Source of the DNA: Candidatus Pelagibacter sp.
GTDB lineage: Bacteria > Pseudomonadota > Alphaproteobacteria > Pelagibacterales > Pelagibacteraceae
DNA: 35,878 nucleotides
NCBI GenBank assembly: GCA_028227525.1
Contig: JAOJAE010000011.1
Coordinates: 1 to 35,878, forward strand
Direction: 5' to 3'
Part shown: piece after piece, positions 16,293 through 25,130 of the stretch
Layout: the number at the start of each line of letters is the position of its first letter
How positions within the stretch are numbered: the first letter of the stretch is position 1
The notes under the pieces: generated by a model
The model's input: only the letters and a program-made list of their open reading frames with translations
Told to the model about the DNA's origin: nothing
Database searches by the model: none
Translations under genes and position numbers: made by a program

Positions 16293-17579
16293 ATGGAAGA
16301 TTTTAAAGTAAAAGACATATCAGAAGCTGAATTTGGCAGAAAAGAGATCTCAATAGCTGAAAGCGAAATGCCAGGACTAATGGCTCTTAGAGAAGAGTAT
16401 TCAGGAACTAAACCTTTAAAAGGAGCAAGAATTATTGGATGTTTACACATGACTATTCAAACAGCAGTGTTAATTGAGACATTGGTTGAATTAGGCGCTG
16501 AAGTAAGATGGTCTTCATGTAATATTTTTTCTACACAGGATCATGCAGCTGCTGCAATTGCAAAAGCTGGAATACCTGTTTATGCATGGAAGGGTGAGAC
16601 CGAAGAGGAATATCTTTGGTGCATTAAACAAACTATTGTTGGTAAACCAGATTGGAAACCAAATATGCTTTTAGATGATGGCGGTGATTTAACTGCAATT
16701 ATGCATAATGAATATAAAGATTTAATGAAAGATATTAAAGGAGTTTCAGAGGAAACTACTACTGGAATAAAAGCTTTAAACAAAATGGAAAAAGATAATT
16801 CTCTTTTGGTGCCTGCAATCAATGTTAATGACTCAGTTACTAAATCAAAATTTGATAATTTATATGGTTGTAGAGAAAGTTTAGTTGATGGAATTAGAAG
16901 AGCAACAGATGTTATGATGTCAGGAAAAATTGCAATTGTAGCTGGTTTTGGAGATGTGGGCAAAGGAAGTGCAGCATCATTAAGACAAAGTGGAGCAAGA
17001 GTTTTGGTTACTGAAGCAGATCCAATTTGTGCATTACAGGCTGCAATGGAAGGTTATGAAGTTGTTTTAATGGAAGAAGCTATTAGTAGAGCAGATATAG
17101 TTGTAACAGCTACAGGTAATAAAGATATTGTTACCGCCGATCATATGAGAGACATGAAAGATAGAGCAATTTTATGTAATATTGGTCACTTTGATAATGA
17201 AATTCAAGTTGAAGCTTTAAAAAATTATAAATGGAGTGAAGTTAAACCACAAGTTCACGAAATTGAATTACCAAGTAAAAAAAGAATTATCCTTTTAGCT
17301 GAGGGCAGATTGGTAAATTTAGGGTGTGCAACTGGACACCCGAGTTTCGTAATGAGTGCTTCATTTACAAACCAAGTGATTGCTCAGATAGAACTTTGGA
17401 ATAATTTCAAAAACTATGAAAATAAAGTTTACGTACTACCAAAACATTTAGATGAAAAAGTAGCAACTCTTCATTTGAAGAAAGTAGGTGCCAAACTTAC
17501 TAAATTATCTAAAGAACAAGCCGACTATATAAGTGTTGGAACCGAGGGTCCATTCAAACCAGATGCCTATCGCTATTAA
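16293..17579 (+). CDS. ahcY: S-adenosylhomocysteine hydrolase
   Basis: A 428-residue NAD-dependent enzyme that splits S-adenosylhomocysteine into adenosine and homocysteine, removing the inhibitory by-product of methyltransferases such as Cfa in this window. Motifs are [51 protein letters not shown], the Rossmann loop [10 protein letters not shown], and the C terminus LTKEQADYI-like [22 protein letters not shown]. Many alphaproteobacterial AhcY proteins are about 466 residues because of an insertion between the DDGGD and SEETTTG motifs; here that interval is short (about 25 residues), giving the compact form. It sits downstream of chvG with its own promoter-like sequence, and its last 17 bases overlap tsaE. 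Confidence 0.97.
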   Translation: MEDFKVKDISEAEFGRKEISIAESEMPGLMALREEYSGTKPLKGARIIGCLHMTIQTAVLIETLVELGAEVRWSSCNIFSTQDHAAAAIAKAGIPVYAWKGETEEEYLWCIKQTIVGKPDWKPNMLLDDGGDLTAIMHNEYKDLMKDIKGVSEETTTGIKALNKMEKDNSLLVPAINVNDSVTKSKFDNLYGCRESLVDGIRRATDVMMSGKIAIVAGFGDVGKGSAASLRQSGARVLVTEADPICALQAAMEGYEVVLMEEAISRADIVVTATGNKDIVTADHMRDMKDRAILCNIGHFDNEIQVEALKNYKWSEVKPQVHEIELPSKKRIILLAEGRLVNLGCATGHPSFVMSASFTNQVIAQIELWNNFKNYENKVYVLPKHLDEKVATLHLKKVGAKLTKLSKEQADYISVGTEGPFKPDAYRY

Positions 17580-18018
17580 AAATAGCATAATAGATATATC
17601 TTCAGAAGAGACGACCAGAGAATTAGCTAAAGAGCTTTCAAATTATCTAAAAGGTGGTGAAATAATTTTTTTATATGGAGAAATGGGAGTAGGAAAAACT
17701 ACTTTTGTAAAATATTTGATAAATCAATTTCAAATAAAAAAAAATATACAGGCTACAGAGGTAACAAGCCCAACATTTAACTTACTTAATGAGTATGAGG
17801 TAAATGATTTGGTAATTAAACATTATGACCTGTTTAGATTAAAAGATGAGTCTGAAATTACTAATTTAGACTTATTTGAATATAATAAAAATATAATAAC
17901 TTTGATAGAGTGGCCTCAATTAATTAATAAGAAAAACTTAAAGAAGACTATAGATTTGATATTTAATTATGAAAATGAATTAAATAATAGATCTGTTAAA
18001 ATTGATGGTTTAGATTAA
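17563..18018 (+). CDS. tsaE: tRNA threonylcarbamoyladenosine biosynthesis ATPase TsaE
   Basis: A 151-residue small P-loop protein needed, with TsaB/TsaD/TsaC, for the t6A modification at position 37 of ANN-decoding tRNAs. The Walker A motif GEMGVGKTT is at 39-47. [12 protein letters not shown] and [10 protein letters not shown] follow, then LIEWPQ near the end, all family-typical. The frame is open upstream to a TTG at 17533, but the ATG at 17563 matches the family length (about 150) and overlaps ahcY by 17 nt. It begins a tight tsaE-amgK-murU run, a gene order conserved in alphaproteobacteria. Confidence 0.93.
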   Translation: MPIAIKNSIIDISSEETTRELAKELSNYLKGGEIIFLYGEMGVGKTTFVKYLINQFQIKKNIQATEVTSPTFNLLNEYEVNDLVIKHYDLFRLKDESEITNLDLFEYNKNIITLIEWPQLINKKNLKKTIDLIFNYENELNNRSVKIDGLD

Positions 18019-18027
18019 TCTTTTACT

Positions 18028-18990
18028 ATGAAACTTTCGAAAGATTATAAGGAAATTAAAGGAGATGCATCTTTTAGAAAATTTTATAGAAATACCAAAA
18101 AGAATTCAATTATAGTATTTGCTAATATTGAAAAGATTAAAAATTTATTAATTTATGACTCGGTTAATAAAATCTTAATTAAAAACAATATAATTGCCCC
18201 CAAATTATTAAGTCAAAGTTATAAAAAAAATTATATTGAGATACAAGATTTAGGAAACAAAACAATTTATCAAATTTTTACAAATAATAAAAAAAACTAT
18301 TATTTGATATTAAAAAAGGTAATTAATGTTTTGAATAAAATTCAAAGAATAAAAGATAAAAAAATCAAAAATTTCAAAAATCAATTTTACAAGCTTAAAG
18401 ATTATAAAAACAGGATTTTGCTAAATGAAACAAAGTTATTTAGTGATTGGTATGTTCCAAAAAAATTAAATAAAAAAAATATTAAAATATTTAATTATAA
18501 ATTTCATAAAGAGATAAAGTTTTTATTATTAAAACTAAATTTTAGAAATGATACTTTTGTTCATAGAGATTTTCATGTTTCAAATTTAATCATTAATTCA
18601 AAAAATCAAATTGGATTAATTGATAATCAAGATGCTCTTATTGGAAACAAAGCCTATGATTTAGCTTCCTTAATAGATGATGTTAGATATAAAACATCTA
18701 ATTCTTTAAAAGATAAAGTTTATAGCTATTACTTAAAAACTAATAAAAAAATTGATAGAAAAAAATTTAAAAATGATTTTGATATTTTATCAGTTCTTAG
18801 AAACTTAAAGATTATTGGTATATTCATGAGACTAGCTGAAAGAGATAAGAAAAAAAAATACTTAAAGCTTATCCCGTATGCATGGAAGATGATTGATTAT
18901 AGAATGAGTAAAAACAAAGAATTATATAATTTGAAGTTGTTATTAGCATCTGGTTTTCCTAAATTTATAACTAAGTTAGATGAAAATTAA
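18028..18990 (+). CDS. amgK: AmgK-type amino-sugar kinase (APH family)
   Basis: A 320-residue aminoglycoside-phosphotransferase-fold kinase. GDASFRKFYR (12-21) forms the nucleotide loop, the catalytic loop is VHRDFHVSNLII (178-189), and the metal site is LIDNQDALIGNKAYDLASL (197-215). The DxQDALxGxxxYDLASL pattern is that of AmgK, which phosphorylates N-acetylmuramate and N-acetylglucosamine at C1 in the anabolic cell-wall recycling route. The next gene is a MurU-like nucleotidyltransferase, overlapping by 11 nt, which supports that assignment over antibiotic resistance. It is unusually lysine/asparagine-rich (for example KKLNKKNIKIFNYKF), reflecting the strong AT bias. Confidence 0.82.
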   Translation: MKLSKDYKEIKGDASFRKFYRNTKKNSIIVFANIEKIKNLLIYDSVNKILIKNNIIAPKLLSQSYKKNYIEIQDLGNKTIYQIFTNNKKNYYLILKKVINVLNKIQRIKDKKIKNFKNQFYKLKDYKNRILLNETKLFSDWYVPKKLNKKNIKIFNYKFHKEIKFLLLKLNFRNDTFVHRDFHVSNLIINSKNQIGLIDNQDALIGNKAYDLASLIDDVRYKTSNSLKDKVYSYYLKTNKKIDRKKFKNDFDILSVLRNLKIIGIFMRLAERDKKKKYLKLIPYAWKMIDYRMSKNKELYNLKLLLASGFPKFITKLDEN

Positions 18991-19669
18991 TACAGCTCTA
19001 ATTTTGTGTGCAGGGTTTGGAAAAAGATTAAATCCATTAACGCTAAATACCCCAAAACCATTGATTGAACTGAACAATGTTTCAGTGCTTGAAACTTGCA
19101 TTAATTTAATTGAAAGTTTGGATATAAAAGAGATTTTTATTAATACTTTTTATTTAAAAGATCAAATTCGTAGTTTTATAAATAAAAAAAACTTTAAAAC
19201 TAAAATATCAATTATTGAGGACGGTAAAAATATTCTTGATACAGGGGGCGGTATAAAAAATATGTTAAACCATACAAAAGAAGATGATGTTTTAATATTC
19301 AATCCAGATACAATTTGGAAAAAAGATTATTCTAAAGAAATTATTGAGATGGAAAAATTATATTTTTCCAAACAATTAAAAAACATACTTTTACTTGTTA
19401 ACAAAGAATTAAGTTTTGATAAAAATTTAAATGGTGATTTTGATATTCAAGATAATTTAATTATAAAAAATAATAATAGAAAATTTATTTATACAGGTTG
19501 TCAAATATTAAATAAAAAACTGGTTTCTGTTTATGAAACTGAAAAATTTTCAATAAACAATTTGTGGAATAATTTAATTGAGAAAAAAGAGTTATATGGC
19601 TTCGAAACTAATAATGATTTTTATCACTTAACAGATCTTAAAACTTTTAAAAAACTACAAGATCTTTAG
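18980..19669 (+). CDS. murU: MurU-like N-acetylmuramate-1-phosphate uridylyltransferase
   Basis: A 229-residue sugar-1-phosphate nucleotidyltransferase. The N-terminal signature LILCAGFGKRLNPLTLNTPKPLIEL (residues about 7-31) contains the GxG-x-R and TPKPL motifs. IIEDGKNILDTGGGIKNM and the metal aspartate of FNPDTIW follow. In the AmgK/MurU pathway it makes UDP-MurNAc from recycled MurNAc-1-phosphate. Mannose-1-phosphate guanylyltransferase is the usual database label for this family, so the substrate call rests on pairing with amgK. The first glycine of the usual LAAGxGxR motif context is preceded by Cys instead of Ala. It overlaps amgK by 11 nt and the end of gpmA by 23 bp. Confidence 0.78.
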   Translation: MKINTALILCAGFGKRLNPLTLNTPKPLIELNNVSVLETCINLIESLDIKEIFINTFYLKDQIRSFINKKNFKTKISIIEDGKNILDTGGGIKNMLNHTKEDDVLIFNPDTIWKKDYSKEIIEMEKLYFSKQLKNILLLVNKELSFDKNLNGDFDIQDNLIIKNNNRKFIYTGCQILNKKLVSVYETEKFSINNLWNNLIEKKELYGFETNNDFYHLTDLKTFKKLQDL

Positions 19670-20360
19670 CTCTTTCAATATCTAAGTATTTACAATCAGT
19701 AATTTTCTTATTTTCATCTAAATTGATTAATAACGGATTTCCAGTTGGAATTTCTAATTTTGATATTTGATTTTCATCTAATTTAAATAAATATTTACAT
19801 AATGCTCTAATTGAATTTCCATGTGCTGAAATTAAAATATTATTTTTTGAAATCTTATTTTCAATCTCTTGCTTGTAAAACTCTAATACTCTTTCATAAG
19901 TATCTTTAAGAGACTCTGTGTCTGGAATTTTATTAGTTGGTATTTCTTTATAGGTTTCAATATTTATTGGATGATAAGAATTATTTTTATCTAATGGATC
20001 TGGTCTCAAATCCCATGAACGTCTAAACTGATGAACTTTTTCTTCACCAAGTTTTATTTTCATTTCATCTTTATTTAAACCTGTAAGCGCCCCATAATGT
20101 CTTTCGTTTAATTGCCAAGCTTCATTTGAAATTTTTATATCCTGTAATATTTCTTTTATTAATTTTAAGGTATTTTTTGCCCTTAATTGGAAAGATGAAT
20201 AAAAAATATCAATATTGATATTTTGTGATTTAATTAGATTGCCAGCTTTTTTGGCTTCTAATTTACCATTTTCAGTTAAATCTACATCAACCCAGCCTGT
20301 AAATTTTTTCTCAAGGTTCCATACACTTTGACCATGTCTAACTAAAATTAAATAACTCAT
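19647..20360 (-). CDS. gpmA: 2,3-bisphosphoglycerate-dependent phosphoglycerate mutase
   Basis: A 237-residue glycolytic enzyme interconverting 3- and 2-phosphoglycerate. The phosphohistidine motif LVRHGQSVWNLEKKFTGW (residues 6-23; H9) is followed by DVDLTENG. NERHYGALTGLNK is the GpmA-specific segment, WDLRPDPL continues the substrate site, and the second catalytic histidine is in SAHGNSIRAL. Length is normal for the dimeric/tetrameric bacterial form. The ATG at 20360 diverges from the transglycosylase gene over 49 bp; the 3' end overlaps murU on the opposite strand. Confidence 0.96.
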   Translation of the reverse strand: MSYLILVRHGQSVWNLEKKFTGWVDVDLTENGKLEAKKAGNLIKSQNINIDIFYSSFQLRAKNTLKLIKEILQDIKISNEAWQLNERHYGALTGLNKDEMKIKLGEEKVHQFRRSWDLRPDPLDKNNSYHPINIETYKEIPTNKIPDTESLKDTYERVLEFYKQEIENKISKNNILISAHGNSIRALCKYLFKLDENQISKLEIPTGNPLLINLDENKKITDCKYLDIERAKDLVVF

Positions 20361-20409
20361 TTGTTAATCTTTTAAATTAATTTATAAAATATGACTACTA
20401 ATTAAATAT

Positions 20410-21009
20410 ATGAAAATTTTCAGAATTAATTCATTACTAATAATAATATTTTTTATTTCAGCTTGTTCTTCGATACCGTCAAACACATCAAATAGTTGTT
20501 CAATATTCAATGAAAGATATTTGTGGTTTAAACATGCAAATAAATCTGAAAAAAAATGGGGCACACCTGTTTACTTACAGCTTGCTATTATAAAAATGGA
20601 ATCAGATTTTGATTGGCTTGCAAAACCTCCAAGACAAAAACTTTTTAAAGTAATTCCTTACAAAAGACCATCAAGTTCATTTGGGTATTCTCAAGCTGTG
20701 AATGGAACTTGGGAACAATATAAAAAAGAGACAGGAAATAAGCTCGCAGTTAGAAATAGGTTTAAGGATAGTGTTGATTTCATTGGGTGGTATACTAATA
20801 AATCGAGTGCTATTTTAAAAATACCTAAAAATGATGCTTTTAAACAATATGTTGCTTATCACGAAGGGTGGGGAGGGTTTAAAAATTATAAAGATAATAA
20901 AAAAATAATTAACTTGGCAAAAAAAGTTGAGAAACAATCAAATATTTATAAAAAACAGCTTTCAAAATGTGGTAGCTCGCTAACCACTAACAAATATATT
21001 ATTTTTTAG
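20410..21009 (+). CDS. Lipoprotein with lytic-transglycosylase-like (SLT) domain
   Basis: A 199-residue exported lipoprotein. Signal helix LLIIIFFISAC ends in a lipobox with C19 as the acylated residue. The mature part contains SEKKWGTPVYLQLAIIKMESDFD, whose glutamate E64 is in the place of the SLT catalytic acid. PYKRPSSSFGYSQAVNGTWEQYKK (the S-x-GxxQ segment) and VDFIGWYTNKSS follow, a pattern found in a family of proteobacterial SLT-domain lipoproteins. It probably cleaves peptidoglycan glycan strands at the outer or inner membrane, producing the anhydro-muropeptides that AmpG imports. Activity is inferred. Its end overlaps the RND pump gene by 11 bp tail to tail. Confidence 0.8.
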   Translation: MKIFRINSLLIIIFFISACSSIPSNTSNSCSIFNERYLWFKHANKSEKKWGTPVYLQLAIIKMESDFDWLAKPPRQKLFKVIPYKRPSSSFGYSQAVNGTWEQYKKETGNKLAVRNRFKDSVDFIGWYTNKSSAILKIPKNDAFKQYVAYHEGWGGFKNYKDNKKIINLAKKVEKQSNIYKKQLSKCGSSLTTNKYIIF

Positions 21010-24000
21010 ATAGTTCTTTTTCTAACTCTAAATCAACGGAGTCTATTCTCTTGGTATTTTTGGCAAGCGCTAAGTACATTGTTGGTGTTACATATAGTGT
21101 AAAGAAAGTAGAAATTATCATACCTCCAAGAATAGTTGCTCCAACAGCCAGTCTAGATGCTTCCCCTGCTCCTGGTCCAATATTTCCAATTACTAAAGGC
21201 ATCATTGCTATCATGGTACTTATAGATGTCATCATAATTGGTCTAAATCTTAAGCTACATGCTTCTTTTACAGAACTTACCAAATCTTTACCGGTCGTTC
21301 TTATTTGATTAGCATAATCTACAATTAAAATGCTATTTTTAGTTGATATCCCGATTAAAATTACAAGGGCAATTTGAGAAAAAATATTTATTGAGCTATT
21401 TAAAAATAAAATAAACACTAAACCACCAAAAACAGCCAATGGCACAGTAAGCATAATTATAAATGGGTGTACAAAAGAGTTAAATGTTGCAGCCATTACT
21501 AGATATGCTGTGAGCAAACCGAGTGCAAAAATTATATAAAGTTCATTAGTAGTTTCTTTGACTTCTTCAGACTCGCCTTTCCAAGTAATTTGGTTTGTAG
21601 GCGCAACCTCTGCCATAATATTTTCTAAATATTCAATTGCTTCAAATAATGAGTAATTCGGATTTACATTTGCTGATATTGTTACAGCTCTTTGTCTATC
21701 ATATCTTGATAGTACTTTTGCAGAACCTTCTTCTTTTAAATTAACTAAGTTTGAAAGTGAGATTAATTCTCCAGTTATGCTAGATCTTACAAATAGTTTG
21801 CTCAAACTATCTTTATCTTTTCTATCAACAAGATATTGTTGAAGTATAATTGGATATTCTTTTCCTAGTTTATTAAATGTGGTAACTCTTTTACCACCAT
21901 ATAAGGTCTCCAATGTTTGACCAATAGATCTAGTTGATATTCCTAAATCTTTAGCTTTATTTTTATTTATAACTAATTTTACTTCTGGTTTATTTCTATT
22001 AAAATCTGACTCAATTCTTGATAATCCTCTATTTCTTCTAAGTTTACTTATAACTTCTTTTTGAATGTCTTCTAATTCTTCGTAGGTACTTCCTAAAATT
22101 ACCATTTGGACCGGTTTATTATAATTAGAAACTCGTATTCCTTGAGGTGAAATTGGAAAAGCTAGAGTTTGAGGTACAGTTACTATCTTGCCTATAGCTT
22201 GTCTCATGATTGTCATAGCGTCTTCGTCTCTTTTTTTCCAATCATCTAGTAAAGCAATTATTATAAAACTATTAAATGAATTTGCAGAACTTCCAAATCC
22301 CGGAACTCTCATGATAAACCTATTGTAAGGACTGTCCTCGGCCTGTAGTAAAGGAAGCAATCTCTTTTCTACATCTTGAGCCTTTTGTTGGGTATAATCA
22401 AACGAACTTCCTTCATCTGTAAAACCAATAACTAAATAAACACCCCTATCTTCTTTTGGAAGCAGTTCTTTGGGAGTGTACATAAATAATGCAACCGATC
22501 CAGCTATGATCAAAAAAATAAAAGTTATTACTGTTTTCTTTTTATAAATCCAAAAGTCCAATGTTTCTTTATAAAAATTAGAAAATCCTTGAAAAAAATT
22601 ATTAAATTTTTTTACAAAAAACCCATTGCTTGATTCTTTTTTCAAAAATTTACTTGCTAGCATTGGTGATAAAGTTAATGCAACGAACGAGGATACGACA
22701 ATGGAAAAAGATAGAGCTATAGCAGTTTCTCTAAATAAAGTTCCAGAAATTCCTTTTATAAAAATTAACGGAATAAAAACAGCAAGTAAAATTAAAGTTG
22801 TAGCAATAATTGCAAAGGTAATTTGTTTTGAACCATTGTAAGCAGCAAGTAATGGGTTTTCTCCATTTTCTATTCTTCTATAAATTGCATCAGTCATGAT
22901 AACCGAGTCATCAGTTATAATTCCAATTGCTAGTATAAAACTAAGTAAAACAAAAATATTAATAGAAAGATCAAATAAATAAATTCCAAGAAATGATGCA
23001 ATTAAACTAACAGGTAAAGCAACTGCAGGAACTATCACAGCTTTAATATTACCCAAAAATAAATAAATTATTACTACAACTAAAACAAATGCAATTGCTA
23101 AAGTTTTGTAAACTTCTTCAATAGCAGCTTTAACATATGTGGCTCTATTAAATGAAACTTCTAACTTAAGACCATCTGGCAAAGTTTTTCTTACTTCAAT
23201 AATTTTTTTTTGAATTTCCTTTGATAACTCAACTGTAGAGGCACCACTTTTTGCATAAATTCCAATACCAACTGTTTTTTGATTTAAATTATTTTTACTT
23301 TGAGCTTTAAATAAAGTTTTTTCAGAAACAGGACCTAATTCTACATTTGCAACATCTGATAATCTTACAATTTTATCTTTTGTTCTTTTAATAGGTAAAA
23401 ATTTTAATTCATCGATATTCGTGTAAGACTTATCTAAATTGATTGTTAAATCTATATTTTCTGCTTCTAAAGTTCCAGCAGGTAGACTTATATTTTCATT
23501 TCTTAGTGCATTTTCTACTTCCTGAATAGTCATATCATTTGCAGCTAATTTAATAGGATCAATCCAAACTCTAACACTAAGCTCTCTAAGACCTCCTAGT
23601 AGAATTCTTCCCACATTTTTTACACTTGAGAAAGCATCTATCAAATATCTATCTGCATAATCACCAAGTTCTAAATCTGACCAGGTTGATGATGAAACAG
23701 ACAACCACATTGTTGTTGTAAAACCAGCTGCTTGTTTTAAGATTTGTGGTGCATCTGCTTCAGAGGGCAGATTATCAACAACTCTTGCAACTCTTTCTCT
23801 TATATCGTTTGCAGCATCATCAAGTTCAATGTCAGTATCAAACTCAATGTTAATACTACTTCTTCCGTTTTCTGACTTAGAGTCAATATTCTTTATTCCT
23901 TCCGCTCCACCAATAACATCTTCAATAACTTGAGTTATTTCTTGATCTACAATTGGAGCTGAAGCAGATTTATAATTAACTTTAACTTGTACTACAGGTG

Positions 24001-24127
24001 GCTGTAAACCATCAGGCAATTCCCTAACTGGTAGTTCAGAATAAACGAATAAACCAAATACTATAAGTATTAAAGATAGAACCCAAGCTACAACAGGTCG
24101 TTTTATGCTTACCTCAGTAATGTACAT
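20999..24127 (-). CDS. RND-family efflux transporter, inner-membrane pump (HAE1-like)
   Basis: A 1042-residue proton-driven efflux pump of AcrB type. The N terminus IKRPVVAWVLSLILIVFGL is TM1, and VREIPDG-like VRELPDGLQPP follows. Two large periplasmic loops separate TM1-2 and TM7-8. TM4 contains the proton-relay acidic pair in IGIITDDSVIMTDAI, and TM10 has the conserved lysine in ISTKNSILIVDYAN. PALALPVSL-like VPAVALPVSLIASF and VPLAVFGGL are typical helices. It exports hydrophobic compounds with a periplasmic adaptor, encoded 4 nt upstream, and an outer-membrane channel that is not in this window. The substrate cannot be told from sequence. Confidence 0.93.
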   Translation of the reverse strand: MYITEVSIKRPVVAWVLSLILIVFGLFVYSELPVRELPDGLQPPVVQVKVNYKSASAPIVDQEITQVIEDVIGGAEGIKNIDSKSENGRSSINIEFDTDIELDDAANDIRERVARVVDNLPSEADAPQILKQAAGFTTTMWLSVSSSTWSDLELGDYADRYLIDAFSSVKNVGRILLGGLRELSVRVWIDPIKLAANDMTIQEVENALRNENISLPAGTLEAENIDLTINLDKSYTNIDELKFLPIKRTKDKIVRLSDVANVELGPVSEKTLFKAQSKNNLNQKTVGIGIYAKSGASTVELSKEIQKKIIEVRKTLPDGLKLEVSFNRATYVKAAIEEVYKTLAIAFVLVVVIIYLFLGNIKAVIVPAVALPVSLIASFLGIYLFDLSINIFVLLSFILAIGIITDDSVIMTDAIYRRIENGENPLLAAYNGSKQITFAIIATTLILLAVFIPLIFIKGISGTLFRETAIALSFSIVVSSFVALTLSPMLASKFLKKESSNGFFVKKFNNFFQGFSNFYKETLDFWIYKKKTVITFIFLIIAGSVALFMYTPKELLPKEDRGVYLVIGFTDEGSSFDYTQQKAQDVEKRLLPLLQAEDSPYNRFIMRVPGFGSSANSFNSFIIIALLDDWKKRDEDAMTIMRQAIGKIVTVPQTLAFPISPQGIRVSNYNKPVQMVILGSTYEELEDIQKEVISKLRRNRGLSRIESDFNRNKPEVKLVINKNKAKDLGISTRSIGQTLETLYGGKRVTTFNKLGKEYPIILQQYLVDRKDKDSLSKLFVRSSITGELISLSNLVNLKEEGSAKVLSRYDRQRAVTISANVNPNYSLFEAIEYLENIMAEVAPTNQITWKGESEEVKETTNELYIIFALGLLTAYLVMAATFNSFVHPFIIMLTVPLAVFGGLVFILFLNSSINIFSQIALVILIGISTKNSILIVDYANQIRTTGKDLVSSVKEACSLRFRPIMMTSISTMIAMMPLVIGNIGPGAGEASRLAVGATILGGMIISTFFTLYVTPTMYLALAKNTKRIDSVDLELEKELSKK

Positions 24128-24131
24128 TTAT

Positions 24132-25127
24132 TTATTTTTTCTCTGTCTCAGATTTTTTAAATGGGTTTAATTTTTTTAACCAATCAAATTTATCTTTTTT
24201 CGGTTCATCACTTTTAGGTTTGGCTTTTTTCCCCCAGCTTGATGATTTTTGTTTTGAGCCATATTTAATTGGTTTAATCTTTCCATTAGGTCTTGTTTTT
24301 TTTAGACCTTCAGCAACTACCGTGTCACCATCTTCAAGACCAGATTTGATTTCTACAATTCCTTTTTTTCTTAAGCCAATTTCTACTGGTACCTTTTTCA
24401 CCGTATTTTCTTTGTCTACTTTATATACATAAACATTATCACCCTCCATCAGCAAACTAGTATCAAGAATACTTAATGAGTTTCTCTCATTATAATTGAT
24501 AGAGATTTCTAATAACGATCCAGATAAAAGTTCATAGTTAGGGTTATCAAGTTTAATTCTTACTGGTAGAGATCTTTTATTTGTGTCAATCCTGCTTGCT
24601 GTAGATTCTACTGTTCCAGAGTATTTTTTAAGAGCATTTCCCGAAAATTTTATATTTACGTTTTGACCTTTTTTTACGTAAGGTGCAAAAGTTTCAGGTA
24701 TATCAACATCAACAAATAGAACCGAAGTATCTTCTAAATTTAATATAATTGAACTTTTTGATACATCTATATCGTTAGAAAAATCTCTTTTACCAATAAT
24801 ACCATCAAAAGGAGTAGTTAGATTTCTATTCTTTAATTTTGCAATTACATCTCCTTTTTTTACTTTTGTGTTAAATTTAATTGGTTCTAAAATTTCATAT
24901 TTTTCAATATTAAAGGATTTGATTTGTGCAGGAACCGCAGTACCAAATGTCTCGATAGTATTTTGAAATAATTTTTGCTCAACTACTTGAACAATTATTC
25001 CTGGAGGAGGTCTTTTGCTAAATTTTTTTTTGAAATGATTTCCAATCATTGTTCTAGCAATAATTACTGCTGCAATGATAAAAAAGAAGATTAATACTAT
25101 CGATATAATTTTTGTTGATCTTTTCAT
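24132..25127 (-). CDS. RND efflux periplasmic adaptor, apparently lacking the alpha-hairpin
   Basis: A 331-residue membrane-fusion protein with an N-terminal anchor helix (residues 5-28). A lipoyl-like domain is at about 70-115, a beta-barrel at 125-210 and a membrane-proximal domain at 215-285. The two lipoyl half-motifs VKKGDVIAKL (89-98) and LTTPFDGIIGKR (103-114) are separated by only about four residues. Typical adaptors have a coiled-coil hairpin of 60 or more residues there, which contacts the outer-membrane channel. The C terminus carries an extra lysine-rich tail (about 288-331, with KKAKPKSDEPKKDKFDW). It is encoded just before the pump and 3 nt after sseA. Confidence 0.88.
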   Translation of the reverse strand: MKRSTKIISIVLIFFFIIAAVIIARTMIGNHFKKKFSKRPPPGIIVQVVEQKLFQNTIETFGTAVPAQIKSFNIEKYEILEPIKFNTKVKKGDVIAKLKNRNLTTPFDGIIGKRDFSNDIDVSKSSIILNLEDTSVLFVDVDIPETFAPYVKKGQNVNIKFSGNALKKYSGTVESTASRIDTNKRSLPVRIKLDNPNYELLSGSLLEISINYNERNSLSILDTSLLMEGDNVYVYKVDKENTVKKVPVEIGLRKKGIVEIKSGLEDGDTVVAEGLKKTRPNGKIKPIKYGSKQKSSSWGKKAKPKSDEPKKDKFDWLKKLNPFKKSETEKK

Positions 25128-25130
25128 TTT

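Noticed and set aside
16580..16963. Open frame opposite ahcY (127 codons)
   Set aside because: Antisense shadow of a highly conserved gene; low-complexity serine/leucine composition.
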